DNA of 64,000 nt from Rhabditophanes sp. KR3021 (GCA_963281155.1 CAUJLY010000002.1:7502001-7566000); one strand, 5' to 3'. Shown: positions 1 to 10,779, numbered from the stretch's first letter. Program-made: numbers and translations. Notes: generated from the sequence alone by a model not told the origin.

Positions 1-427
1 AATTGGTTCGTTTAATTAATAAGGAACCAACATCCAGTCTTTTTATTTCCCATTGCACAATATTTCATTTTAAAAAAAGAAGAATAATGGAGTGTTGCCA
101 TTTTAGATTACAAGCCTTTGAGAAGTAGTTGTTGGAAAGAGACAAACAAAAAGATAACAATGTTTGGGTTGTCAGTTAGTTGTTGCCTGATAACAAGAAG
201 ACAGACATTGAGGGAATGAGTGAGTAAATTTTTAACTAAATGGGAGACACCACAATATTTGTATATAAAAGAGTATATACACACATATATATATCTTTGT
301 TTATCGATCTCAAATAAAAATTGTTCTCCATCAATCTTTAACAATTTGAACAGAAAAAAATATTCATTATCTATTTTTGTATTTTACATCAAAGCCAGAG
401 AAGTTACTTTTTGTTGAATGTTAAAAA
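1..427. other. upstream region of gpb-2
   Basis: AT-rich sequence with no convincing gene. The only open frames are short and low in complexity. It ends at the gpb-2 start codon and probably holds that gene's promoter and 5' leader. Confidence 0.5.
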
Positions 428-2534
428 ATGCCTGATAATATAAGTTCTGATGTGGCTTCTAAGGCAAATGACTTATTGGATTCACTGGCAAAGGAGGCCG
501 AAGATTTGAGGAATAAATTAGATGCGGAAAGACAGAAGTTGAATGATGTACCGAGTAAGATATAAATTACACTTTTTTTGTTAATTAAGTCTTTTTTTAA
601 GTTCAACAGGCGGCGGAGAGATTAGAAAGTTTAAGTCATGTTAATATTAAGCAAAGAAGATTGCTGAAGGGCCATGCTAGCAAGGTTTTGTGCATGGATT
701 GGGCCCAGGACAAAAGACATATTGTTTCCTCTTCACAAGGTAATGTTTATTTGGGTTAATTTAATAATTATTTATAAATCAGATGGAAAGCTAATAATTT
801 GGGAAGCTTTCACTACTAACAAAGAACACGCTCTTACCATGCCTACAACTTGGGTTATGGCGTGTGCTTATGCACCTTCTGGGACAATCGTTGCATGTGG
901 AGGTTTGGATAATAAATGTTCAGTGATCCCTTTATCCTTCGAGGATGATATTCTCCAGAAGAAACGAGTCGTCGCCACTCATACTAGTTATATGTCGTGT
1001 TGCACATTCTTACGCTCAGACAATTTAATATTAACAGGAAGTGGTGATTCGACTTGTGGAATATGGGATGTTGAGTCTGGGACAATGATTCAAAATTTTC
1101 ACGGCCATATTGGAGATGTCTTTTCGGTTGATATTCCAAAATGTGATACAGTAAGTTATTAAGTTTAATTTCTATATTAATTTTATTTGTAGGGTATGTC
1201 TAAAGCAATGTCAAAAAGGAGTTCATGATAAAAGAAATAATTTAAAATACGACTAATTAACAATTGAAAGTTACAAAATGAGAACTTTAATTCCGTAATT
1301 TGTTCCAAATTACCAATTACTTTTGGTAACCTTACACAATCATTTTTAGTCCGGCTTTGAGTACTTGATCCATTCTATTTTCTTTCCCAAAACATTCACC
1401 CTTTTCTTCCTTTGCTAAATACAATGCAATTGACTAACACAAAATGCATAAGAAGTAAATAAGAGTGGACAATTCTTACACTTGAATCTTTTTAAAGATT
1501 TTGATGATAAGGGAGGCACTTTTTTGATTCGGTAGACAATTGGTCGCTTACCAACATTTCATACAAAATAAGGTCCAATTTTTTTTGCCTTTGTACAGTG
1601 AAGGTCTCTTGCAAAGTCAAGCGAGACATGGCCCATATCCAAGTTTAGCAATGAATCGTCAACTCCCATATAGATTTAGTGATCCTTCATATTTATGCAT
1701 TGTTTGGAGTAAATGTTGGTCCTTTTTAACATAAACACCAATGTATCTTTTACCTTCAACAAGCATTTCATAGACTCCCGTGAGTTCAGATAAATGGCAT
1801 TCATCATCTGCTTTCACTTCTGAACTTTCAACTAAAAACAGTTTACTAAATTTGCAAAAGTGAAAAAGCATACCAAACAATGATGTATTCTTGGTAATGT
1901 TGTGATCAAATAAACTTTACCGCTCCTAGATAATAGTTCTTCAAGAGTAGTTTTGTTTTCAAAAACAAACACCACAACTCGACAAACGTATTGAGGTGGG
2001 ATAATTTAATGTACCTTGATTAAAATTGATTTGTATAATTAAAAATAAGTACTTACATTAATTAAATATAATATGGACTAAAACCGTTTGTTTCAGGAAA
2101 TGTTTTTATTTCTGGTGGTGCTGACAGACATGTCCTTGTTTGGGACATTAGGACTGGGCAATGTGTTCAAAGTTTTGAAGGACATGAGGCAGATATTAAT
2201 ACAGTTAGATTTCATCCAAATGGAGATGCTTTTGCCACAGGTTCAGGATGATGCTTCATGCCGTCTTTTTGATCTTAGAGCTGATCGACAAGTAGCTGTC
2301 TACGAAAAAGATTCAATCCTATTTCCAGTTAATGGTGTTGACTTTTCCTCTAGTGGCAGAATTTTATTTGCCGGATATAGTGATTACAGAGTAGGAATTT
2401 GGGACACTCTCAAATGTGTACGTCACAATGTCTTGTATGGGCATGAAAATAGAATTTCATGTGTCAAAACTAGTCCTGACGGAACAGCTGTTTGTACCTC
2501 AAGTTGGGACAATACTCTAAGAATTTGGGCTTAA
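428..2534 (+). CDS. gpb-2: G protein beta-5 subunit (GPB-2/GNB5), WD40 propeller, frame problem in exon 4
   Basis: Gbeta5-type WD40 protein. The family pairs with R7-type RGS proteins and regulates Go/Gq signalling at membranes. Visible exons are 428-554, 602-739, 783-1150 and 2097-2534. The N-terminus MPDNISSD, the KQRRLLKGH segment, [26 protein letters not shown] and the C-terminal [10 protein letters not shown] are typical of GPB-2. The first two introns are about 45 nt, but the third is 946 nt. Splicing 1150 directly to 2097 reads blade 4 out of frame (EMFLFLVV instead of GNVFISGG) until an extra G near 2246 restores the frame. A one-base exon at 1193 would restore blade 4 but would then shift at 2246. 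Either the assembly has an indel or this copy is damaged. Identity is very secure; integrity is not. Confidence 0.9.
1194..2096. other. about 0.9-kb insertion acting as an intron in gpb-2
   Basis: An ordinary 42-nt intron (1151-1192, GTAAGT...TTGTAG) would be followed by a G at 1193. The next bases start a second perfect donor (GTATGT at 1194) and run to TTTCAG at 2096. The coding sequence GNVF needs exactly that single G joined to 2097. The simplest reading is that about 903 bp was inserted one base inside an exon and is now removed as its own intron. I see no terminal inverted repeats. The segment carries antisense coding-like sequence. Confidence 0.45.
1570..1992 (-). pseudogene. antisense coding fragment nested in the gpb-2 intron
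   Basis: On the minus strand a frame with motifs [13 protein letters not shown] and [12 protein letters not shown] runs to about 1887. It is followed by a 43-nt intron-like piece (GTATGC...TTTTAG) and a second frame with [21 protein letters not shown] further frame with [16 protein letters not shown] follows after a frame change near 1675. Intron-like signals and coding-like text suggest a captured gene piece. There is no start codon, the frames do not join cleanly, and I do not recognise the protein. Confidence 0.3.
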
Positions 2535-3099
2535 CTAACCTCAATTAACCCCTTTTTAATTATTTTTTGCAAAGACAGTTCTATATTTTTCGCACACAAT
2601 ATCCTCTTCTGAACAATGCTTTATTGTATATCTTTTTAATATGTAGTTTGTATATACAAAACTCAGTCACCTTTCTAATAAAATAGAAGAATATTATATT
2701 CAGACAAGCTAAACCATAAATGATCTAATTAATTGTTTTAAAATAAATTTTTAATATTATCTTTTGTACTTGTCCTTATTTGAATTTAAGTGATATTAGT
2801 ACCAAATAAATGCAAAAGGATTCTCTTCATTTAAGGTACATAGTGTTGTAGTATCACACATTATTTAGATAATAAAAGTAGCTATTAAGATTCAATCACA
2901 TAAACTAATAAAGTTAAATAATAACAATTGTAATATAACATCGCTGTGCAAAACATATAAATAATATAGTACAAACAATGGTGCTATGAGAAATAAATAG
3001 GATAAATGTTTTTAAAGAGATTTAAAGAGATTTATATAATTAAATATTTAAGAAGTTTATTTTATGTAAAAACTAAAGTATTTAATATTAATTTTACAA
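2535..3099. other. convergent intergenic region
   Basis: 3' region of gpb-2, with AATAAA-like signals near 2680, facing the 3' end of the minus-strand nuclease gene. Very AT-rich; no gene seen. Confidence 0.5.
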
Positions 3100-4631
3100 T
3101 TAATCTTTCTTGTTTTTTTTGCAAATTTTTTCGTGCCTGCAAAGATCAGTTTTATAATTAAACGATTTTCCACACTTTTGGCAAACAAATTTTATGTTAT
3201 TGTGCTTACTATTTATGTGCCTGGTACAATCACTTTTAGTCGTAAATTTGGATGCACACCCTTCAACATCACAATTAAATCGTCTATTATTGTGCTTGCT
3301 GTTTATGTGGACGTTACGGTGGCTTTTAGTATTATATTCAGATAAACACCCTTCAAATTCACATTTGTATTTTATATCAAGATGTTTTTTAAGATGTTCC
3401 ACGAAATTTCCGTTTAAATTTGCAAGATTAAGAGGTTTAATTTGTACAGAACAACTGGTTACTGGACAACGTAACAAATTGTTATTAATTTCAAAAGTTT
3501 CAGGATGTCTGGAATAGAGATGTTCACTAAATTTCCATATTAATAAAGGATCGGAACACAGTGGACATTTTACTTCTTTACAACAGGTATCATTTTCCAC
3601 CCATACATCATGTTTTTTTTTCTGTATCAATGAAATTAGTTCGCTTTGGCACTTTTCACAAGTAATTGCTTTGAATTCTTTCTCTGCTAACTTAAGAGGT
3701 TTATTTTTTCCGTCTGGATATGAATATTTTTTAAAATTTAGTTGGTTTGCGTTTAAGTTTTCTTCAACATTCTTCAAAATTTGATTATAAATTTGCTTTT
3801 TCAATACTGAATCAAATTTCTTAATTTGAATACCTTTCGATTTATTAAGAAGCTGTTTGGAATATTTATCAATCAATGGGCTCTCTAATACAAGTGAGAG
3901 AGTCTCAGAAAGATTCTCCACTATCTTTATGCCAATAAAGCCTTCTCCATTATTTAATAAGTCCAGAATATGCTTCATTTTTTTTTATTTGAACAATAGC
4001 ATTCATAGCGCACATATCTATAATGTGCGCCCATGCGATCTTTTGTTCCCTTGCCTATGTAAAACAAGCGAAGCAGAAATTCTTCAATGGTTTTAGGCAT
4101 TTTCTTTCCAGACAAAAGTGCATACACATAAAATTCTCCTAATTCGTCCTTCTCTTGAAGTGACTTGTACATATTTTCCCTACCATTCGAATCAATCACA
4201 TTGTTCACCATCGTGTTGCAGTTCTTAGTGTGTCTTATGTTACGTCTGCAATGTGGTTTTTTGCCCTCAGAAGGCTTTATTTCTTTATTTTTAGATAAAG
4301 CAGTAGCACTATCATCCTCATCTATGGAATCATTCGACTCTTCAGGAGTTTCCGAACTACGATCTTCTTCTTCGTCAGATAAATAATTATCAATATTGTC
4401 TTCATCTACAAAACTATCTGACTCTTCGGAAACTTCCAAACTAGAATCTTCGACTTGAGTGATTGGAGCATCAACAACTTGCTGTATATTTCGAACAGAA
4501 GACTTTTGATCTATTTAAATAATATGTATAATTAATTTTAATATTTACTACAAACCTTGACCACTATCATCCTGTTTTGTCATGCCAGCAGTTACTTGAT
4601 CTTCGATATTTTCTTCCTCTTGCGATTCCAT
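3100..4631 (-). CDS. GIY-YIG nuclease fused to C2H2 zinc fingers, frame break at a poly-A run
   Basis: Exon 1 is 4556-4631 (starts MESQEEENIED); exon 2 begins at 4510. The order is: an acidic Ser/Glu-rich stretch; a GIY-YIG domain (FYVYALLSG, FYIGKG, DRMGAHY) whose later half (LDLLNNGEGFIGIKIVENL, LESPLIDKY) carries a candidate catalytic Glu; then C2H2-like fingers (CPLC...H...H, CDVEGC...H...H, CQKCGKSF). The layout of the GIY-YIG part resembles the LEM-3/ANKLE1 type. A run of nine A (3979-3987) separates the two halves in different frames, in the middle of the GIY-YIG domain, so the gene is either a sequencing homopolymer error or a recently broken copy. The start lies a few bases after a TTTTTTAAG acceptor. 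It converges on gpb-2. DNA cutting guided by fingers is inferred, not shown. Confidence 0.65.
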
Positions 4632-5090
4632 TATTTCACTTAAAAAATATAATATGTTGGTAAAAATATCTATTATTTCGACTAAATATAATATCAGAAA
4701 CTATATTGTCAATAAAACTTTTTGTATGATAAAATATTTTAAAATGTTGCATATATGGACGTGAACGTCTTATATACTAGTCTAGACCATGATTGTAGCT
4801 TACAATGTATCAAAGAATTTTTTTACTTGCTAAAAAATGAGACACAGAACTGATTACAGGAAACCATTTTATCAATGTTATGTGTTCTCGTACCAGTCGT
4901 TTTTAAAGAACCGATTACACAAAATCACTTTATCAATGTTATGTGTTCCTTTATCATGCAACTATGCATATGCTATATAAAAAATACCTTCGATAACTGT
5001 CAAAAGTATGTTTAAACGTTCGCATAAAATAATAAATTGTTCGAGTGCAAATTGATACATATTAGTTTAGAAAATATATAATTGCACATC
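4632..5090. repeat. shared upstream module, copy 1 (upstream of the GIY-YIG gene)
   Basis: The sequence upstream of the GIY-YIG start is close to that upstream of the nuclease at 7496-7975. Shared blocks include ATATGGACGTGAACGTC, CTAGTCTAGACCATGATTG, repeated TTATCAATGTTATG units and TATGTTTAAACGTTCGC. Together with exon 1 it forms a common 5' head. It probably contains the promoter and the trans-splice acceptor. Confidence 0.75.
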
Positions 5091-5269
5091 ATTAAATTAA
5101 ACGTCTTATGTTTTAATGAATCATAATAACTAAAGAGATTCGTGTATTACTTTACTCATTAAGAATTGTAATTAAATTCATATATAGTACTCAAACATTT
5201 TAAAAGTTACAAAAAATTGTGTATTTAAATATTGAAGAAGTTTATTTCATATAAAAATCAGAGTATTTA

Positions 5270-5830
5270 ATATTAATTTTTCTTGTTTTGTTCACAACTT
5301 TTTTCGTGATTGTTACGAGCATCATTTCGTGAAAACGAATTTCCACACTTTTGGCAAGCAAATTTTATGTCCTTCAACACCACAATTATATGTTATGTTA
5401 TTGGGTTTGTCTATGTGAATTTTTCTTAAATGTTCCGTGAATCTTTTCTTTAACCATGTAGGATCAGAAGGTTCGATTATTATGTGACAATCTTTTACTG
5501 GACAGTTTAACGAATTGTTGTTAGTTTCAAAAATTTCGGGACGTTCATTAAATTCCCATATTAAGAAATTATCGGTACACAATGGACAAGTTACGTCTTC
5601 ACAACAGTTGTTCATCTCCATCGAGAAATCATGTTTTTTTCTGGATCAATGAAGTTAGTTCGCTTTTGCACTTTCCACAAGTAATTGTTTTAAATTCTTT
5701 CTCTGCTAACTTAAGCCGTTTATCTTTTTCGTCTAGAGAATACACTGTATAAAATAATTTGTTTTCTTCAACATTTGATCACATATTTCTGTTGTCAATG
5801 CTTCGTCGAATTGCTCAATCGTCTGGAACT
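5270..5830 (-). pseudogene. truncated GIY-YIG/C2H2 relative, zinc-finger part only
   Basis: The minus strand carries a shortened relative of the finger region of the gene at 3100-4631. MEMNNCCEDVTCPLCTDNF, NSLNCPVKDCH and FTEHLRKIH align with its CPLC, RCPVTSC and FVEHLKKH. The upstream part (5621-5830) still resembles the linker DNA but is in other frames, and the GIY-YIG domain and exon 1 are missing. At least one finger is lost near 5375. Non-functional remnant. Confidence 0.65.
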
Positions 5831-6076
5831 GATTATTTTAACAATAATTCTTTACTTAATAATACTACGGCACTTACTGGACGTAACGTTCCTATTCATC
5901 ACACATCCAATGGATATTTAGATGATGAAGTAAACAATTATGATTACGACCATATCGCCTTGGAAAGGACAAGCAGGTCTAGGCTTTTCCATCACTGCAA
6001 GTTTGTTAACAAAGAAAATATAAATTTTATTTCAAAAGTGGTTAGATTTAAAAGTCTGATTAAGGATATTATTTAG
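5796..6076 (+). other. unassigned plus-strand reading frame
   Basis: A frame starting MLRRIAQSSGTDYF and continuing with NGYLDDEVNNYDYDH and RTSRSRLFHHCKFVNKENI reads like real protein rather than low-complexity sequence. It lies between the truncated finger gene and the nuclease 3' end and overlaps the nuclease stop by about 45 bases. It could be an exon fragment of a host gene carried into the array. I could not assign a family. Confidence 0.2.
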
Positions 6077-7495
6077 GTACTGGCTATTTGTGTATACTTT
6101 CCCATAAAACGTTTCAAATTTTTCGCCATTCTTTAAGTTGTCATAAGCTTTTGTGAATTCCTCGACAATTTCCTCAAGCTTATTGTATTCAGTATAGGCA
6201 ATTCGTACAAATGAAAGCAGCCCATTTTGACGGCAAAAATCATTTTTCATTTTGTCACTAGATTGTGTCTGCTCAAACTTTTCTTTGCTCATACCAAATG
6301 ATGTAGCGTTAAAATGTTGAGCCCCGTCAACTTCGACGAGGAGGCTTGGAGAAATGAAGATGTCGAAGGGCAATCTATTCTTTTTCCCTCTACAATCATC
6401 AAATTTGTGTTCAGGATGAACTCTTTCTCCATATTTGGCTAAAAGAAGTTCCTTTGTTTTGCCATGAAGAACTGAAACTTTGTCGTCACAGTCGTGGCAG
6501 CAAGGGCCCTGGTTTACTATGCTGTATACAACCTGAGAATGGTGTGTTTCGCACTTTGGACATTCCATGCAAACCTTTGAGTGTGATTGACGAGCGATGT
6601 TTTCGTATTCTTTGATTGGCACTACATTTTCTTTCTTTCTGACATGACAGTCTTCAGATTTGCATAGATTTGCGTATGCTTCAGGAGCATGTGTCTTCAT
6701 TGAATTGTAATGACATGTTTTGCAGCTTATGCAAGATAAACAGCCAGTTACACGACCTCTGCTAACAAAACATTTCGTCCGGTCATTGATTGATGAGTTG
6801 AATTCATGTCCTGAAGGACATTCACAAGTAGGTGTACATTTGAAAATGTATATGTCTTTTGAGCCATAAGTAATCAAATTGTTTTCCTCTTCAGTGACCG
6901 TTACACGTTTACCATTTTTGTCCAATTTGGCAATAATTTCAGGCATCAAACTACGAAATGGTCCTATTTTACTAATCTTGTTAGACTTGGCATTTTTCAA
7001 AAACAAAGATCTTTCATCCTCGGTTGACTCTTTTAACATATCGAATTTGTAAATTTGTTCTTAAAAATAATAAATTTAAAAGAAAAATGGAAAATATACC
7101 CTCGAGCAAATGACTGTATTCATTAACATATTCAACTAAGAGATTAAGATTGCCGACAGAACGTTTTGTAGCAACAAATCCTGTTGAAAACAAGCTAAAA
7201 ACCACTTTCTTTGTTAGGATCTGTCTATTCTTATCCACAAGACCATCTTTCCATTTTTTACCTTGAGCAAAAAAGATTGTATCCATTTGATTCTTAATAC
7301 GAGCTCGTGCTTCAGGTGTTGCTTCTTCGATTGTGAGTGGCTTGAATCTTTTCTTTACTTTTGGAGTATCTTCAGAATCTAGAGCTGATGTATAATTACT
7401 TTTAATATTTACTACAAACCTTGACCAATATCATCCTGTTTGGTCATGCCAGCAGTTACTTGATCTTCTATATTTTCTTCCTTTTGCGATTCCAT
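6032..7495 (-). CDS. zinc-ribbon plus VSR/PD-(D/E)XK-like nuclease
   Basis: Three exons: 7420-7495, 7100-7384 and 6032-7059, joining cleanly to about 462 residues. Exon 1 (MESQKEENIED) is nearly that of the GIY-YIG gene. Then come a region of no known fold, Cys-rich zinc-ribbon segments (CECPSGHEF, CLSCISCKTC, CMECPKCETHH, CCHDC) and a C-terminal block RLPFDIFISPSLLVEVDGAQHF followed by DKMKNDFC and LLSFVRIAYTEYNKLEEIV. The Asp...Glu-Val-Asp-Gly...Gln-His pattern is that of VSR-like endonucleases, which occur in phage and large-virus homing enzymes. The acceptor TTTTTTAAG precedes the ATG by seven bases. The frame is intact here but broken in the second copy. Function as a DNA endonuclease is inferred from motifs. 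Confidence 0.7.
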
Positions 7496-7975
7496 TATTT
7501 CACTTAAAAAATTTAAATTATTAGGAGAAAATATTATTGAATCTATAAAATATAATATGTCGGTGAAAATATCTATTATTTCGACTAAATATAATATCAA
7601 AAACTATATTGCCAATAAAACTTTTTGTATGATAAAATATTTTAAAATGTTGCATATATGGACGTGAACGTCTTATATACTAGTCTAGACCATGATTGTA
7701 GCTTACAATGTATCAAGGAATTTTTTTACTTGCTAAAAAATGAGACACAGAACTGATTACAGAAAACCATTTTATCAATGTTATGCGTTCTCGTACCAGT
7801 CATTTTTAAAGAACTGATAGCAGGAAATCATTTTATCAATGTTATGTGTTCCTTTATCATGCAACCATGCATATGCTATATAAAAAATACCTTCGATAAC
7901 TGTCAAAAGTATGTTTAAACGTTCGCATAAAATAATAAATTGTTCGAGTGCAAATTGGTACATATTAGTTTAGAA
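7496..7975. repeat. shared upstream module, copy 2 (upstream of the VSR-like nuclease)
   Basis: Diverged copy of 4632-5090, in the same orientation relative to its gene. It has a small insertion with TTATTAGGAGAAAATATTATTG just upstream of the start. Blocks ATATGGACGTGAACGTC, CTAGTCTAGACC and TATGTTTAAACGTTCGC are conserved. This shows the promoter-exon 1 unit was duplicated with different downstream coding sequence. Confidence 0.75.
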
Positions 7976-8069
7976 AATATATAATTGTACATCATCAAAT
8001 GAAACGTCTTATGTTCTAATAAATTATATAGCTAAAGAGATTTATATATTTCTTTACATATTAAGAATT

Positions 8070-8500
8070 TTCTATTACAGATGATAGTAGGCAAGAAGTT
8101 GGAAAACACTCAATCTTGGACCAAATCGTAATGTTAAGCATGCTTTGGGTTCATCATAGGATTCTTAACAACCAATTTTTTTATTTTTTATTTGATTAAA
8201 TTTTTTGAGGTCTACGGTAGGGGTCACAAAAAAATCTCGCGATATTGATGACAAAACTGCCAGGGCTTTTTACCATCGGAAAGAGCACATACGATTTACT
8301 ATGAAATCACTTTTCAGAAAGTTTTTTCAGACCCATGGTTGTCTCCGAGCCAAACACTATTTTTGAATGCCAAAATTTAAAGTGTCGAAAAAATTCCCTT
8401 AAAAACAGGGGAAATAAAGAGTTACTATTCTCAGCGTTATACTCATTTGAAGAGCATTAAAACTGTAATGAACGGGGCGAAGTCGTGTATTCGTCTAGTT
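8070..8500. other. richer-GC insert between nuclease relatives
   Basis: Between two homologous flanks (5090-5270 matches the flanks at 7975-8070 and 8500-8590) lies about 430 bp that the other repeat unit lacks. It contains GGTCTACGGTAGGGGTCAC, CTCGCGATATTGATGAC and AACGGGGCGAAGTCGTG, less AT-rich than its surroundings. No ORF or inverted repeat is evident. It may be a non-autonomous mobile element. Confidence 0.35.
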
Positions 8501-8557
8501 AATTAAACTTATATATTCAAGCATTTAAAAAATTGTGTATTTAAGTATTAAAGAAGT

Positions 8558-9474
8558 TTATTTCATATAAAAATCAGACCTATTTAATAGTAAAAATAAT
8601 GATTCTTTTTTATGTGCAATTTCCTGGTGTCTGTTACAATTACCTTTTCGAGAAAACGGCTTTTTACAATTTTGACAGTAGTATTTCTTTTTAATGTGTC
8701 TGGTAAGATTGCTTTCAGTCGTAAATTTCGATGTACACCCTTCAACATCACATTTGTATTTTATATTAAGATGTTCCACGAAATTTGCTTTTAATTTTGC
8801 AGGATTAGAAGATTTAATTACTCCGTGACAATTTTTTACTGGACATTTTAACGAATTGTTTTTCGTTTCAAAAATTTTAGGATGGCTGGAATAGAGATGT
8901 TCATTGAATTCCCATATTAAGAAATCATTGAAACATAATGGAGAAGATACTTGTTCATTACACATGCCCTTCTCCACCCAGAAATCATGTCTTTTTTGTT
9001 GCTTTAATGACTTTATTTTGCTATAGCATATGTAACAGGAAATTGGTATGAATTCTTTTTTAGGTAAATTAAGACGTTCATTTTTTTGTCTAGAGAATAC
9101 ACTTTACAAGCTAATCCTTTTGTGCAGAAATTTTTTTCAACATTCTCCCAAATTTGAGCACATCTATAATGTGTGTCCATACGATTTTTTGTCCCCTTGC
9201 CTATGTAAAACACGCGAGTCCAGATTTCTTTCATTTCCAGACAAACGTATATACACATAAAAGTTTCCTGGCTTGTCGTTCTCTTGAAGTGACTTGTACA
9301 TATTTTCCGTACCATTCGAATCATTGTTCGCCATCGTGTTGCAGCTTGTAGAGTGTTTTTTACTACGCCTGCTATTTGACGTTTACTGTTAGAAAACTTT
9401 GCATCTTCTTCTTCAGATGAACTACTATCACTATCTGACTCTATTTTAAAACAGTCAATGCACTTGACAAGCAC
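8558..9474 (-). pseudogene. third GIY-YIG/C2H2 relative, frame-shifted
   Basis: The zinc-finger half (8558-8977) is open and has MCNEQVSSPLCFND, CPVKNCH, CDVEGC...H and CQNCKKPFSRKGNCNRH. The GIY-YIG half (VFYIGKGTKNRMDTHY) is open at 9013-9474, but the part before it fits the family only after a one-base shift near 9225, and the core between the halves is out of frame. The shared exon 1 is absent; the protein would begin in the Ser/Glu-rich stretch. A decayed copy of the same family. Confidence 0.65.
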
Positions 9475-9560
9475 TATTTTGATAGTATAACTTATTTGAA
9501 AGCAGTATTACATGTTAGTCATGCCAAATCTAAGAAAGAATGAATGTTTTAACTCTAATG
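9475..9560. other. short spacer
   Basis: Short AT-rich spacer between the divergent GIY-YIG relative and the LRR-like pseudogene. Nothing recognised. Confidence 0.3.
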
Positions 9561-10779
9561 CTAAATCATTTTCTTGGCCGAGCAACAAGATTAGAAGAAA
9601 TTAAATTTGGAACTATACAAGACACCCCAAACGTAATATTCCAAGATCATTGCTTGGATTTGCTTTTAATCAAAACAATATTTTTTGTTTTCTCTTAAAA
9701 TCAAAAATATAAGAAACATTAAGTTAAGTTATATATGACACAATATAGAATTCAGATTCAATATAATCAAAAACAGTCGATTTTATGAAATAAAACATTA
9801 AGCAAATTCAAATACCTATGTAAATGTGTGTTCGGTTTCAAACTTCCTATGGATAATCTTTGCAGGCTTCAACTTGTAGGAGCATTGGAATCATTTGAAC
9901 CAACTTTTTCTCAATTTCAGTATATCACACATTTATCTATTAAAGATACTGTTTCTCTTGAAACGTATCGATCATTTGAAACTGTAAATTCCAGACAACC
10001 TACAAACTTTAAATATATGACATCCTCAATGCTGAAACTTAAAACTCTGAAGTTTGATATATATTGGTCACCGTCTGTTTTAATGAACGTTCGAGTATAT
10101 CTTTTCCAAAGACAGTCGAATGTTTGACAATAGAAAAGCCAAAAATAAATTTAACTCATTTTAATATTCAATTAAATGAAGCATATCCAAGCTTGGAGTC
10201 TTTTGATTTTCGCTTGATATGGAGATGGTCATATTATCCAAACTGGCTAAAGGAACTTCCAAACACTCAATCTAATTTTTTTATGCTGTTTCAACATTTG
10301 GAAATCCTTTATATAGATTATGTGTAAAAAGACTTTATTCATTTTTCCAAATGAAGTAAGAAAAATTGTTATTGACTGTCAGATTAATGGCCTTGATCGC
10401 TCTACTGATGTAAGCCAGTTATTAGAACAAAATTGTAATGATTACAATAAAAAAGTGGCAACAATATCTCAACCATTGCCAAGTTGAACTCAAAAAGGCA
10501 TGCTTTTATAGAGAATGTTTTTGTTGTAAAAATGAATTATTTTTGCAAAATGTAAAAATCGAACGTTGTGCGTTAGATCAAGTAAATTACACTTATTTTG
10601 CAAATTCTTATGATTGGGATCTTTATGGAGAATATCACAAAAAGTCGTATTTATCTGGCAGACTCAATCCATTTTATTTTCATAAAGCTACCTTATTATT
10701 TGTAACTCCACATACTCTTATGATAAATTGGGAATTTATTTCCACCTGTGCATATATTATATTTCTTAATTATTTATGA
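9561..10779 (+). pseudogene. decayed leucine-rich-repeat-like protein gene
   Basis: Successive plus-strand frames read like one protein with LRR/F-box-associated character: LGRATRLEEIKFG, DNLCRLQLVGALESF, YITHLSIKDT, LKTLKFDIYW, PKTVECLTIEKPK, LESFDFRLIW, HLEILYIDY, then FPNEVRKIVIDC and a Cys-containing tail. At least four frame changes (near 9710, 10080, 10325 and 10480) lack intron signals. The same breaks occur in the second copy, so they are not random read errors. Nematodes have large F-box/LRR families; the assignment is tentative. Confidence 0.4.

Noticed and set aside
3970..3995. Programmed frameshifting in the GIY-YIG gene
   Set aside because: Other copies are decayed with unrelated shifts and the site is a plain A run; kept only as a possibility, not called.
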